The translations under genes were made by a program, and so were the position numbers. From Valencia hispanica (lineage: Eukaryota > Chordata > Actinopteri > Cyprinodontiformes > Valenciidae), in NCBI GenBank assembly GCA_963556495.2, contig OY747721.1:11906649-11970648 (forward strand): DNA of 64,000 bases, given 5' to 3'. A model generated the notes under the pieces. The model had not been told where the DNA came from. It ran no database searches and saw only the letters and a list, made by a program, of their open reading frames with translations. Below are positions 9,281 to 20,571 of the stretch, piece by piece; position 1 is the first letter of the stretch, and each line of letters starts with the position of its first letter.

Positions 9281-11374
9281 TTACATTTTAGTCCTCATCC
9301 TCCTAAAAGAGCCCACCATGGGGTTGAAGCAGCCCCAGTCCCCGCAGGACCTGTACTGTCCGGGGCGCAGGAAATACTGCCGTCCCCTGTAGTTGGGGTG
9401 CTCATAGAAGATCCAGTAGCCCTCCATGATGTTGCAGGAGTAGATGTCTCGATAATGGAAGCGTTCATACACGTTGGGGCAGTCATCCATGAACTCCATC
9501 ATGTGTCCCATCATGTCGGGCCTGTTGTAGAGCCTCATCCTGTAGGATCCTCTATACTGCAAGGGAAAAACATCAGAGTTTGATTATTCTGCTGTTTTGA
9601 TAGCTGTGCACCCTGGAAAGAACTTGGGCAGAGCTTTCTTAGATAGGTTTTTTACAAGTCTACATTTGGGAGGCTATAAGGGTTAGAGCACTTTCAATTC
9701 TTTTAACAACCTGACTAGATCTCCTTGTGGACCTTTAAGCAAATACTTATATTTTATGACCAGTGTGAGTGAGTGACATGTATTTCTAAAGCAGCATTTT
9801 GATTGTGCAAGGTGGCAAGGAGCTGGTTGGGGAACGGGGTGCTACTGCTCTGTCTGTCTGATAGACTTACGGGGGGGAACATCTGGCAGGAGCGGATGCA
9901 GCTGTTGAAGCCCATCCAGGAGTGGTAGTCAGGGTAGTCGCCAGGACCGAGGATGTACTGGTAACCCATGTAGTGAGGCTTCTCGTAGGCCACACAGTAA
10001 CCGCCACTGACACGCATGGAGTTACAGCAGTTGAAGTGCCGGTAGGTGTCCATGCAGTCACTGTTGCACTCCCAGTGGCGGCCCTGGTAGTTTCGGCCCT
10101 CGTAGAAAACAATCTAAGAAAAGGGAGGCAAACGCTTAAGCTCTAAAGTTTCAAATAAAATTACACAATTTTACAAACCATACTTGTAAACAAACTTATA
10201 CAAGGCTGCTGCTTGAATTGCAATTTTAGTGCTTGACAGGTGAAAAGTTGTTTATTCTGAGTGTATTCTCATATTTAACATCTAAAGGGGTCATGCTTTA
10301 GCTATTATGTCCGAGCTTTGGGTCAGCTCATCTACTGACCAATTTGTACGCTCTTTAAGTACCTGGAAAAACAAGCTTAGTACCAAGAACACAATTTCAT
10401 CCCTAACCTTCCTCCATTTCGAAACCCAAAAACAAATTTCTTCTTAACCATTGTGTATTAGTAAATTTTTTAGATGTTGAGTATTTTTAACAAATATTTG
10501 TTTAAGAAATCTTAAAACTACTTAAACTTCACTCAATAAAACCTTTTTTTTTTAATCCTAAACAGTTTACATCGTTGACAATCTGCACCTTTTTGCAGCT
10601 GAAAAAGCAAGGTACGACCAAAACTGCAGAAGTACAAAATAGCAAAGAGGCAAAATGATTAGAACCCAGCGGTGTCTTTGTTTTCTCTATGCTGCTTTTC
10701 CTTTCCTTATTTGAACACTAACACTAACACTACCTTCACACTGCTGGCAAAAGGGCATCATATCCGACTTTTTTGCCCATATCTGTCCCTTTCCTGTTTT
10801 TCTTATCAGTTGAACAGGAGATATTCCGATTTTTTCAAACTTGACCCAGGTCACTTTTATATGTGGTACTACTTCAGTCTAAATGGTCATGTCGCATTAA
10901 TCAGTCTTGTACGTCACTGACACGAGACAGACGTCATTAATCTGTGGATGAGGGGGCATGGCGGATAACGGAGTCAGAGCTTCGTTGGCTCTCTTTCCTC
11001 TCAATGTCCTTTTTTCTCTAATCAATTTGTCAAAGGTTTGTAGTTTCCAATTGTGCAGGAATTGCCAAAGTGCTGCACACACCAACATCTGTACCCATCA
11101 GTTTTACTCCCATAAACAGCATGCGTTGTGTGTGACATCTTGTCTTCTGCGCATGCAGGCTACTTTAGGGCTGTGAACCGTTCACACTGGAGCATGTTTG
11201 CTTTCGCATTTCAGTTATAGTGTAAACAACCGCACTAAAAAAAATCGAGTTTAACAAAAAAATCTGAAATAAACATTAAAACCTGCAGTTTGATCATAGT
11301 CTACGTATGTTATTGTATCCGCTTTCTTGCCCTAGCTGATTCCTTGCTGCACGAGGAGCTCATACCTTTCCCAT
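9281..11374 (-). CDS. crygm: Methionine-rich gamma-M crystallin gene (three coding exons)
   Basis: This is a structural lens protein of the aquatic gammaM class, packed at high concentration in fibre cells. The minus-strand exons are 11374-11366 (Met-Gly-Lys), 10113-9871 and 9556-9281, all in phase with AG/GT borders, giving 3+81+91 = 175 residues. The Greek-key starts are YEGRNYQG and YEKPHYMG in exon 2, and YNRPDMMG and YEHPNYRG in exon 3. Sixteen methionines (9 percent), including the run [10 protein letters not shown], are the hallmark of gammaM crystallins. The tryptophan expected at residue 43 is Cys, and cysteines are numerous. Intron 1 is 1,252 bp and intron 2 is 314 bp. It sits head-to-tail upstream of the other crystallin, with about 370 bp between its poly(A) signal and the next gene's start codon. 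It looks intact. Which gammaM paralogue it is cannot be told from here. Confidence 0.94.
10700..11225. mobile_element. Possible non-autonomous DNA transposon in intron 1
   Basis: The stretch begins near CTTCACACTGCTGGCAAAAG and ends near GAACCGTTCACACTGG. Inside are phrases such as ATATCCGA, GGTCACTTTTATATGTGG and ACGTCA, which recur in fish non-autonomous DNA elements. Matching inverted ends could not be fixed, so this remains a suggestion. No credible coding frame. Confidence 0.3.
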
Positions 11375-11428
11375 GGTTGAAGGGCAGTGGATGTTTTCGC
11401 ACCGTAGCGCTGCACTAACCTACAGGTG

Positions 11429-11519
11429 CTTTTATACTCTCCTGCTGACCATGAGGCCTTTGACCCATCAGGGACTACTACTCTTTACCTTTTCCAATGT
11501 CAATCACTGTTTCCTTTGT
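11429..11519 (-). promoter_or_regulatory. Promoter of the methionine-rich crystallin gene
   Basis: On the minus strand TATAAAAG (11436-11429) lies about 55 bp before the start codon. A MARE-type half site occurs as TGCTGAC on the plus strand at 11443-11449, right beside the TATA box. A CTTTGT Sox-type site is at 11514-11519. The spacing suits a compact crystallin promoter; factor binding is inferred. Confidence 0.6.
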
Positions 11520-13075
11520 GTATGAGCTCAGGGGTAACTTATCTCCTGTCTGCTAGAGTTTACCTATAGAATTGGCAACCCCCTGTCGTCAAAAAGAAAA
11601 AAAGAACAACAAAAAATGAACTGCACACAAGTGTTATTCTGTGTTTGTATGATCCTTGTTCCGCCATGCAATGTTTCCTTTTGAAATGTCACACAAAGCC
11701 CTTTAGTTATGTGGCCTCCCAGAAACAAAGCATTTGAGGTGTACAGGTCATTTTTGAGGCTCACTCACCAAACAAGGACTGAATTTTGCTTAAAGATATT
11801 TTTAGATGGAAAACAACGGTTTTCAGCTTGAAATTACCACAAAGATACAGTTTACTGGTGTGTTCTGGATAAAAGCTTAAGTGTTGCTCAGCAGCTGGTA
11901 AAGGAAAGTGGTGATGATACTTTGGGGCGAGTAAAGTTTTGTGTTGATGTAATCTAAAGTAATCCATTCCTGCTTTTTGCTCCCATAACCCGCAGTTGCA
12001 CTGTGATAGCAGATGGGACTGGTCTGTTTGCAAATAAACAGAACTTTGTGGTGTGTGAGCGTCTGTGTTGTATAAAAAGGAGGGGGTTCGGGGCATCAGT
12101 GTGTTTGAGTCTTTGTGCAAAATGATATATGTTTGGACTTGAGCATTGGCTTGTAAGTGTATCCCAGAGCTGAAGGGGGAAAATGCTAGAAAGAGTTGCT
12201 GCCGTGCATTGTGCTCCCAAAGCCCAGCTGGTGCCAGAAAGGTCAGTCCCATCTTTTAGCCTTTCATCATAATAAAGACTCTGTGCACCCCAACCAGCCC
12301 CCTCTACACTTTATAGGATTTTCAAAGCTTTGACGTTATATAAAAACACACAATACTATTATGTTCCTGGGCAAAAACACAACCATCGTGGCTGTCTTTC
12401 AAAAGCAACTACTTAAATGTTAAGAAACAGGTTGATAAGCATTATGCTCTTTTGATAACTGATCCACCCCAAACTCCCATATGGCTTCAGTGGGTTTCAT
12501 GTATGAAGTGCTGCTCTTTTTTTGTGACATAAGTAGTTCATTGATATTCTTTCATCACACTGTGCTATGTAATTGTAGTAGATGATCAAATGGTATGTTT
12601 TGTTTTGTTTTGCGAGTTTCTGGAGCAAAGGTTTACTTTGGAATGAAATGTTCTATCAGAATTTATTATAAACAAATGTTTACATTTTTCATATGTTCAT
12701 AAATTAATGATTTCTTTAATCATTTTGATCAAATTTGAGACCCAACTCACATGAGGGCAACAGCATGACAAAAACAATGAGCTGTTCAATGTTCAAGCTC
12801 AGACAAAGCAGTCTGAGGCATCAATGAGGTAATCCGCTGCTTAGGGTCTCCAGGCCAGCAGAGGGCCCTTAAGAGCTCTTTACAGTGTCCACATTATTCC
12901 CGATGTTGTCTCTGTAGAACCAAATGGATAAGATTTAGGAAGTTGAAGTACAGTGGTTTGTTTACGTGCCTAATATTATGAAAAGGGCAACTGTTTCCAG
13001 TCTGAGTACATTTCTTGGTTTTTGCTACCAGTACTGAAGCTCCAGGACTTGTCACACTGTTCGGATTTTCAGTTA
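11520..13075. other. Non-coding interval upstream of the crystallin pair
   Basis: No exon with crystallin-like content was found here on either strand. The interval contains a CTCF-type motif (separate entry) and a short run of TTTTG repeats at 12598-12611. Nothing else is recognised. Confidence 0.5.
12855..12868 (+). promoter_or_regulatory. CTCF-type motif
   Basis: CCAGCAGAGGGCCC fits the vertebrate CTCF core CCASYAGRKGGCRS at 13 of 14 positions. It lies 1.5 kb upstream of the last crystallin promoter, a plausible place for a boundary. Occupancy is unknown. Confidence 0.5.
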
Positions 13076-13390
13076 TAGTGCCTTGAAAATGTAATTGCCC
13101 CTGCACGATTTCTCCTGCTTTTTTGTCACAAATGTCTCAGATCATCAAATTAATTTTAACGTCACACAAAGATGACTATACTAAATGCAAAAAGCAGTTT
13201 CTAAATGATCACTTCATTCATTAAGGCTACCCAATCTGACGTGGCTCTAGGTAAAAGTTAGCAGCTGCTACCAACCTTATTACATCATCAATTAATGTGA
13301 TTGGACACATTTATCAGTTCATATTTACTAGCCACACCTTGATCACTGCCAGACCCTCAGAAAAAAGAAATCCTTTAAACAGAACCTGTT
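13076..13390 (+). mobile_element. 5' end of a Tc1-like transposon
   Basis: It begins after a TA with TAGTGCCTTGAAAATGTAAT. It continues with blocks typical of fish Tc1 left ends (GATTTCTCCTGCTTTTTTGT, CAGATCATCAAATTAATTTT, AAATGCAAAAAGCAGTTTCT). Similarity fades near 13390 before any transposase coding sequence, so only the left end is present. Confidence 0.6.
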
Positions 13391-13399
13391 ATGAAGCCA

Positions 13400-13890
13400 T
13401 TTCAATTCATGCGGGGTTAGGAACTTCAACAGCCTGTGAATAGCTGAAACCCGCGAATGCTTGACACCCCCTCTGAAAAAGCTTATTAATGCCTATTTTA
13501 AAACTTGAAACACAAAATATACATTAGCAAGCATGAATACACACAGGGTAAACCATCTTGCCACAACAGCATAAGCGAACATCCACACTCTTCCTTAGCT
13601 TTTGGTGTTACAGCCAGTCAGTGCCAATGAATATGAATGCCGGTCCCAGATTGGCTGCTTTGCAAACAGCAACCAATAGTATGTCATGTCGCATTGCACA
13701 TTTGTATTTCAGCTTTCCAAGCTGCATTTCCTTTAGAACATTTTAAATAGAACTCAACTAAAAAAAATGTGCAAATAGGCAAATTTTCTGGCAATAATAA
13801 TTTGGAGTTACATTCCGTAGAAAACTCAGCAAATACTGAACTTTGACAGATGGGGCTGGTTGGGGCTCCACTGTATTCTTAATACAGTTG
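13400..13890. repeat. Dispersed repeat, copy 1 (related copy at 34075-34320)
   Basis: This segment and 34075-34320 share an ordered series of blocks: ACAGCCAGTCAGTG against ACAGCCAATCAGTG, AGATTGGCTGCTTT against GGATTGGCTTTTTT, and AGCTTTCCAAGCTGCATTTCCTTT against AGCTTCCCAAGCTGCATTTTCTTT. Both then contain a gcaaatAGGc-type stretch. The copy also has phrases like AACCCGCGAATGC. It is most likely a non-autonomous DNA element; the ends were not defined. Confidence 0.6.
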
Positions 13891-14322
13891 AGTGGGTCTT
13901 CAAACCCACTTTTGAGGGTATATGAGTCATAATGCCATCTAATGAGTGTTGACACCCATTGTTTCACTCCATAGAAGAAGAAAGACAAAGTTTGCTTATG
14001 GAACCCCCATAAACCCTGCTGATCTGCCTCTAAGTGATCTCTAAGTTTTGGTTTAAGTGTGAATTTGTTAGTTTCTTAAATGTCCAATAAAGGGCAGTAT
14101 ACCCACTCACCAGCAATGTCGGTCGGAGAGAAGAAATGAAGCATAAGGAAAAGAAAAGAAAAAGTAGATTATATAAAAGGGACAGGTCTCTGCAGAAGCA
14201 AAATATATTACATTTTTCTTGGTTGAAACTACTCATAAATAGGTGCTGCAGGGATGTGAAAAAAAGCAAAGCATTTGTTCTTAGGGGACTCAAATGGCTA
14301 GCAAAGGCCCTGCCTGGGAGCT
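13891..14322. other. Non-coding interval
   Basis: No gene or repeat recognised between the dispersed repeat and the Harbinger-like element. Confidence 0.4.
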
Positions 14323-14521
14323 AAGCCTAGTTTATACTTCTCCGTCATCAAGTTTGTACCTACACGCACACGTATTGACGGAGACATTTTCCTTTTACAG
14401 ACACGTTGAATGTTACTGTTTTCATCCGGGTAATTTTGCACATGCGTACAACACTGGAGGGCAAAAAAAGCTTCCGAACCCGCTATACAAAGCCGTGCCG
14501 TCACAGTTGAACAATTAGGCC

Positions 14522-14863
14522 AACAAAATTAAACCTAGAAATGTAGGTAATACGACTTTAGATCATCTAAACCGTCTTTGTGCAGATGATCGAAAAAGAT
14601 ATATCGCAAAGCTAACTGTATTTAGAGCAAAGCCTCCAGATCCATTTCACGTAGCTAAAGAGCTATGGAGTGAAAGTCCTCAGAATTGGCCGCCACCAGT
14701 TCAGGATAGCTACAAATATTTGATCAACATGCTTGGACTTTACACAGCAGGAGCAATGAAGGCATACAAGTCATTAGCACAATGCTTCATCGTTCATACG
14801 GATCATCAACATGCCTTGGGCAGTTTAGCCAGTGGTATGAAGCTAAATATAAAAGGAGGGTAG
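14522..14863 (+). pseudogene. Open frame similar to YqaJ-associated transposon protein, no start codon
   Basis: A frame of about 113 codons stays open from about 14522 to the TAG at 14861-14863 and has no proper ATG start. Residues run ...RKRYIAKLTVFRAKPPDPF, then ELWSESPQNWPPPV, YKYLINMLGLYTAGAMKAYKSLAQ. The layout K/R-rich, DPF/DPY, W-x5-WP, 'YLI', then 'MKAYKSL' resembles the N-terminal part of fish proteins that continue into SWIM and YqaJ-nuclease domains in ISL2EU-type transposons. That family link is from memory and moderate. It lies just inside the left inverted end, so it probably represents one exon or the 5' part of an element gene. Confidence 0.5.
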
Positions 14864-14947
14864 GCAGGACTATCTGGTTCATCAGATGGCTGACCCGAGC
14901 ATAAAAAATATACTATCAACATGGTTTTGGTACATATCTACATTGAT

Positions 14948-14987
14948 ATCGAAGATACACCTGGTCTATCGAAGATACACCTTGTCT
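14948..14987 (+). repeat. Two tandem 20-bp units
   Basis: ATCGAAGATACACCTGGTCT is directly followed by a copy with one difference (TTGTCT). Confidence 0.8.
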
Positions 14988-14999
14988 GGTATCCTGCTT

Positions 15000-15485
15000 G
15001 GCTGCAATGCCCTGTTGGACGGGGGTCATCGACTGGGATGATCCTCTCAGTAACTGAACATCCACTGTGTCCTGTTATCAACTTTTTACTTTCTGTAACA
15101 TAGAAAGTTCTCTTATATCAGATCTTCTGTTCCTTCTGTGTTTCTGCTCTGTCTTCTCAAACCCCCAGACAGTCGTGGCAGATGGCCGCTCCTACTGAGC
15201 CTGGTTCTGTTGGAGGTTTCTTCCTGTTAAAGGGGAGTTTTTCCTCTCCACTGTCGCTACATGCTTGCTCAGTATGAGGGATTGCTGAAGGATTGCTGTG
15301 GTTGGAAATCTGCCCAACCTCACGCCAATGACTGACGCAATCTGCTGGGATTCCTTAAATAGGAAACTTTTTAACTGATTGGAATGTTTGTATAATTGTA
15401 TTGAAATGACTTCTTGTTAAGTGCCTTGAGATGACATCTGTTGTGAATTGGCGCTATATAAATAAACTGAATTGAAAATTGAAAA
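15000..15485 (+). mobile_element. LINE 3'-UTR fragment inserted in the Harbinger-like element
   Basis: This is a fish non-LTR 3' end with the phrases GTGGCAGATGGCCGCTCCTA, GGTTTCTTCCTGTTAAAGG, GCCTTGAGATGACATCTGTT and TTGGCGCTATATAAATAAA. It ends in a short TTGAA-type tail (15466-15485). It is 5'-truncated and non-coding. The clade (L2-like or RTE-like) cannot be fixed without comparison. Confidence 0.72.
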
Positions 15486-16180
15486 CTGAATTGATATACT
15501 GTACACGTTTTTATATAAAGCAGTTGAATGGTCATTAAAGTGTCTGTCAATCCCACATATTTCTTAGTGTTCCATGCTAAAAATGCTAGCAGTAGATGTA
15601 GCTTTGCATGCTGGTGGGTTATTTGAAATCATTTAAATGCTCTTATGAAAGGATTTATGCTGTATTTGATTTAAACGTCATCATACCTCCACTGAAGTGA
15701 AGTAAGCAAATTCTGTCATGAGAGTTTGGCTCCCAGGATTTGGATGAATCATCCACTCTAATGCTCTTCATGTCTAATAACCATAGCCGTTGGCGTATTT
15801 CATCAGGTGAAAACCTATGAAAGTTTATTACTATTCCTTTTTCTTTTATTTGTGCATCCTATAGCGCTGCACGTGTTAACCATGCAGATAGGTTTTACTT
15901 CACTGCTATTTAGCGCAATCTGTGGACAACTGTCAGCTAACAACAACGGTGTGTAGTCTTTTTGCCCTCCAGCTAGAAGCTGGGGGGTGGGACCTTTGGT
16001 GTGTGGCGTTACGTTTCAACATGCGTATACTTCTCAGTTGGCGTGTCAGTGTTGCAAAGCAATTCTCTGCCAGGACAGCAGGAGGTGTAGACCTTTTCTG
16101 GCGGGTCTGCCTACCATTGCAGTGGTCGACGACAGTTTATTTACGTCAGCTTGTAAACGGATTTCCACTTAAGGAGCAAT

Positions 16181-16367
16181 GGCCAACAGAGAATGGGTTT
16201 TGATTGAGCTGGAAAGCTTTTTACTAGAAGTGCAGCTCATAGAATACTCTAAAATCGCATGTATTTTGTTGTTCTCTACACATCGTGGTGTTAAAAATCT
16301 CCAAAAGACCATATTAGATCAACTGGCCTTGCAATATAGAGCATTTAGTGCCCAAAAGCTGCATTGA
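16181..16367 (+). pseudogene. Short frame, possibly Harbinger transposase N-terminus
   Basis: The frame MANREWVLIELESFLLEVQL... is Leu/Glu-rich, as at the start of some Harbinger transposases. It ends at 16365-16367 near the right end of the element. The family signal is weak; it could equally be chance. Confidence 0.22.
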
Positions 16368-16507
16368 CTATTAATTACATGGACTATAGAGCACTGTTTT
16401 GGTGAAATGATCTGGGGCTGATGTTGGGCTGACCAATCACAAACGTGCGCCCTTTCGACAGATAATGTCTCCGCATCTCTGCAGATGGAGAAGTATAAAC
16501 TAGGCTT

Positions 16508-19100
16508 TATCCAGGCAAAGGAGCCTCTGAACCCTGAATTTAAAGTCTAAATTTTGTGGTGTGTTCCTTTTTTTCTTCTACTGTAGATTTCAAACAGTGA
16601 GCGAGTGAAGTTTCCAGAAGCAGGAGTGTCTAACCACCATCTTGATGATTGGTACTGAATACAGAGAGGTCGTGGAGAGATTGCTAGGCCTGGAGCTGGA
16701 TTCTTGTATGAAAACCAGATAAGCTTAAATAATAAAAAGGCAGGCCCCAATCACTTAATTCCTCTCATTTATGCTATTATTTAAGGCCGAAAGTACAGTA
16801 TTCAGACAGGGGGCAGAAAACCCCTGAGTGGAGTTAACACTCTTTTTTTCTACAAAAAAATGGCAACAAATAAACCTCTCAAACTTAAATAAGCTTTACT
16901 TTTAAGCGACAAGCATCCCTTGTGTTATTCTAATTTATTATCTTTAAAAAACTAAGTTTGTTGTTCCACTTAAGGCCTTCTCTGAGTACCTTACAGATCA
17001 TGAAAGCTCATCACTGACTTTCAGCTGCAAAAACATTTCATGCCAAGTGCTAAGTTTTTAAAGAAATAATGCAAAGTGACTGTTGCTACCTTTGAAATGT
17101 ATTGCATATAAGACTATACAAGGGGGTTTTTGTGGTAGCTGTTGGGTGATGTTCTTCTCTGAATTCCTAAATCACATTCTCCTTAGGGCCCTAGTTAACT
17201 TAGGCCCTAAGCCCTGAGCTCAGATACTTTCAGTACAGAGTATGTTTGCCTCTTTAAGCAAAACTCTACAAAGTCTGACCTTTATTATTTTCACAAAGAA
17301 AAGGATAAAACTTGGTTGCAATAGAACATCTTTGATTGTTTGAGAGGGAACCAATTGGCACATTTATCACTGCCATTGTTATAATTTGCATCATGGAGGA
17401 GTATCAGCTAACCCCGACTCCCACTATGCTCCTGCAGCTTCCAGGGGAAAGGGGAGCCTTGTTTCTCAGGATCTCAAGCGATCATCTTTAGCTACGCTAC
17501 AAGACGTCTCCTCCCCACCCTGAAGGGAAACTGACATCACAGAGGCCCTTGCCTGCTTTCTCAGTTCCCCTCAGGAGGAGAAGAAAGCCACCTGCTGTGG
17601 GAGCATTCCATTCTTCATCTCAGGATGATGGAAGAGAGGGAAAGGAGTCGGGGGGTGGGGGGACGGGGGGTAACAGAGCAATGGGCTATTTGTAGCTCCA
17701 GTGTGTCCAAGGATCTCACTTTGAATTGGGTGTAATCGCGTGGGAGATGATGCCACTGTTAGCCTGCGGAATGGCTGCCGGTGATTGATGTGCACCCCAC
17801 CGAGGGAGGAGAAACTTTGACAAAAAGCAACCAGAGCGGTAACATCCAGCGTGCCAAGAAAAATCCATTGGGCGGAGTGATATGTAATTAGAATGTGAAA
17901 TTCACTCAGTAAAACACATTTCAGGTCAGAGGAGACTTTTTTCAATATAAAAGACTTCCCATTCCCTTAATCTAAATCATGCTTTCTCTGTCCCAGCTAT
18001 ATACAATAGGTCTCACCTCTAAAATGTTGTGCGGGGAGATAGGAGAGCAGCTGCGATTGCAGTGCCTGCAATGTGGCCTTTTACAGAACAGTCATTACAA
18101 AAAACATTATGGTACTGAGGTGTAAACAAGGGGGTCTGAGTGAGTTTTGCTCCTGAGAGCTGGCTAATCTGGTAGCTGAAAATGTGGTATGATGAGAAAG
18201 TGCTTGCCAAAAGAAAAAAAGCCTCCCACGCCAGGAGGAGAATGAGGACCTCTCTTTTTGCTGAGAGATCATCCTCTCAATTCTTCCCGTCAGAAAATCT
18301 CTAGCCGACCCTCTCCTTCTCTTGTCACTGCCAGCGCGCAGGCTCTATCGGGACTGCCAGACGCAGGAGCCACTGTGAGGCCGTGCCAGCCCCGGGATTT
18401 ACCGCAATGTGTCTGATGTGCTCCATCTTTTTTTTTTTTTTTTGTGGGGGGATAATTAAAAGAGGAAATGGTGTTGGAAGAACAGGGTGGAGACGGAAGG
18501 AATGGATTGAGCAAATGGATGCAGCTGTCAATTATGTTTTATTGTTGATGCCTTTTTCTCACTTTCTCTCCAGTTTTTTGCCAAACAGTTTCTCGGTGGG
18601 ATTTAATTTAAAAGTTTGGGTAAATTTCACTCAGAACATGCCATAAAAATATTTCAAATAAATTTATCCCAGTTAAACTTTTTTTTTCTTTTTGATTAAC
18701 TAATTTTGATAGACATAAATATAGTAAAATTCCTTAAACATCACAATGATTTTCCCTCTTATAATAGATTATGTTCTGTGGTGTTTTTTTTAAAAAAGGG
18801 TACCCTCTTTTCAGGGAGCAGCACAAGCATTCGGAGAAAAAGAAAGTTATGCTCAAAGGAGTTTTGCGTTGCTAAACTGCTCATCCAGTGAATGAGGAGT
18901 ACACTGTCATATGGCTAATGTGCTAAATGAAGTGCTAAATTAAAGGGCTATTTTACTGTATTTAAAGGTCTCTACACTCCATTTGAAAACCTCTGAAATC
19001 TAAAATGCTTTGGCTGAACAGAGATTCTTTAGAATACAGCTTGAGAGTGATACATTGTGTTTTTTCGTGGAACAAAACAAAAATGGAAAGCCCTTTCTCA
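16508..19100. other. Non-coding interval with two candidate regulatory blocks
   Basis: No gene or identifiable transposon. The repeat-free blocks 17400-17945 and 18235-18420 have more balanced base composition than their AT-rich surroundings and could be conserved non-coding sequence. This is a guess from composition only. A 17-T run lies at 18429-18445. Confidence 0.35.
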
Positions 19101-19150
19101 TATAATATATATATATATATATATATGTATACATACATACATACATATAT
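19101..19150. repeat. (TA)n/(TACA)n microsatellite
   Basis: TATAATATATAT... passes into repeated TACA units, then ATATAT. Confidence 0.95.
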
Positions 19151-20239
19151 CTAAAAATTTCAGTTTTAATTTAACTGAAAAGGTTGGTTCAGTCAACTGG
19201 TTGGTGCCCATTAGGAAACGAGAAGACTGATATGCTTATGAGTTATTATTGAGATTCAATACATCAACTTAGTAAAATTTAGGAGTTGTTAAAAGACTTC
19301 TGGCTGAAAGACTTCAGTGTTGGAGGAAGAACGTGAGTTTGTATCTCGCTTTCGTTAGTTTAGCAACAACATGCTAATTTGCTGCCATTGGTTAGCTTCT
19401 TAACCCTGAAAGAGTTACTCTCAATGAACAACACATCGTAGCTATGGTTGTCAAGAAAACTGTTTACCTACACCTTGTACACCTTGTCAGAAGCTTCTTT
19501 TATTAGATTATTTAATTATGTTTATTACTTCAATATTTTGTATACATGATTATAAACAAACAGTTTTAAAATAAATATGGAGGGGAAACCACATGACTTT
19601 AAAAAAGGGTAAGGTACTTTTTATTCATGTTTCAACCTACAGGCCATCTTTCCTCTATTAAACATGTTTCTACTCATTATTGCTACTACATACTTACTAA
19701 TCAGGTATATTTGGTAATGGTTGATCTGTCTGTAGGTGTGAGATTGATATTAAAGAAGAGGATTCGGTAGTGCTAAATTTTAAATGGACGCTGTTATCCT
19801 ATTGTTCAGAACTGTTGAGAGTTTTATACTTATAATGATGTGTACTGGAAAAGAGATCTAAATCTCAATGAGATTTCCCCAAGTTAATAAAAGATTGTCG
19901 AAACAAAATAATAATAAACTCTTAAATTAAAATCATTTTGGCGATATTGCCTGTTGTGTCAAAAGTCTAGCTCGATATCAAACAGGAAACTAAGATATTT
20001 ATTTGACTAACTAAATTCGGCAAAACTTTACATTACATTACATGTTAAAAATTGGCAGTAATTAACCCGACAGATGACTTTTTGCCTGATATTCTATGGA
20101 GGCCAGATACGTGGGGTGTACAACTAATAATTCTCCTGTCAACAGATTTTCCCATCTTAGCTGTGGCTCTCTAAAGCTCCTATGGAACCCTCTTGGGTGC
20201 TTCTCGAATTGATGCTGTTTTTCCCCTTTGATTCAATTT
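19151..20239. other. AT-rich non-coding interval
   Basis: Nothing recognised on either strand. Confidence 0.4.
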
Positions 20240-20548
20240 AGAAGTCATCTCTTGATAGGTTGTAGTTGTGTCATACTCTTTCTATTTTTGGATGAAGAAC
20301 AGTCCATAAAAACCATAAAAACGTTTAAACGTTCTCCTCAATCTATCTGCTGTGTCCGTGTTCCTTGGTCTTCATGATGCGGTTTCCTTACCAATGTTCC
20401 CTAATAAAACCTATAAGACATTCACAAATCAGACAGATTATTACTGGGATTAAATTGCACACAAATTGAAACTATTTATTCATTAGATTACTAATTACAT
20501 GGATTTTATTTAAAGGCAGCATAGTAAACAGAGCTCAATATACATACA
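20240..20548 (-). mobile_element. Tc1 relic (5' half, minus strand), cut by the L1 LINE
   Basis: It matches the same Tc1 family as 36745-38085, 56690-57745 and 59351-60657. Shared blocks include GTCATACTCTTTCTATTTTTGG, CCTTGGTCTTCATGATGC, ACTGGGATTAAATTGCACAC and GGATTTTATTTAAAGG in that order. Similarity stops where the L1 begins, which suggests the L1 landed in or beside it. Confidence 0.68.
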
Positions 20549-20571
20549 TAATAAAATTATCAATTTTTAAA

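Larger units (their letters stand above)
14323..16507 (+). mobile_element. PIF/Harbinger or ISL2EU-like DNA transposon with 21-bp perfect ends
   Basis: The left end 14323-14343 (AAGCCTAGTTTATAC...) and the right end 16487-16507 (...GTATAAACTAGGCTT) are perfect inverted repeats over 21 bp. Ends containing TTTATACTTCT recur in fish Harbinger/ISL2EU elements (from general knowledge). The left flank carries TAA and the right flank TTA where a TWA duplication would be expected; an exact duplication is not visible. The 2.2 kb contain an open frame related to YqaJ-associated transposon proteins (14522-14863), an inserted LINE tail (about 15000-15485), an internal end-like segment (ATGCGTATACTTCTCAGTTGG, 16020-16040) and a short frame at 16181. 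It looks like a rearranged non-autonomous copy. Confidence 0.75.

Noticed and set aside
9269..10146. Plus-strand frames over the crystallin exons
   Set aside because: Antisense shadows of exons 2 and 3; the minus-strand translation gives the Greek-key motifs.
12241..12252. Minus-strand ATGGGACTG considered as another crystallin first exon
   Set aside because: The bases after it (ACC) do not form a splice donor after a third codon for Lys, and no exon 2 follows.
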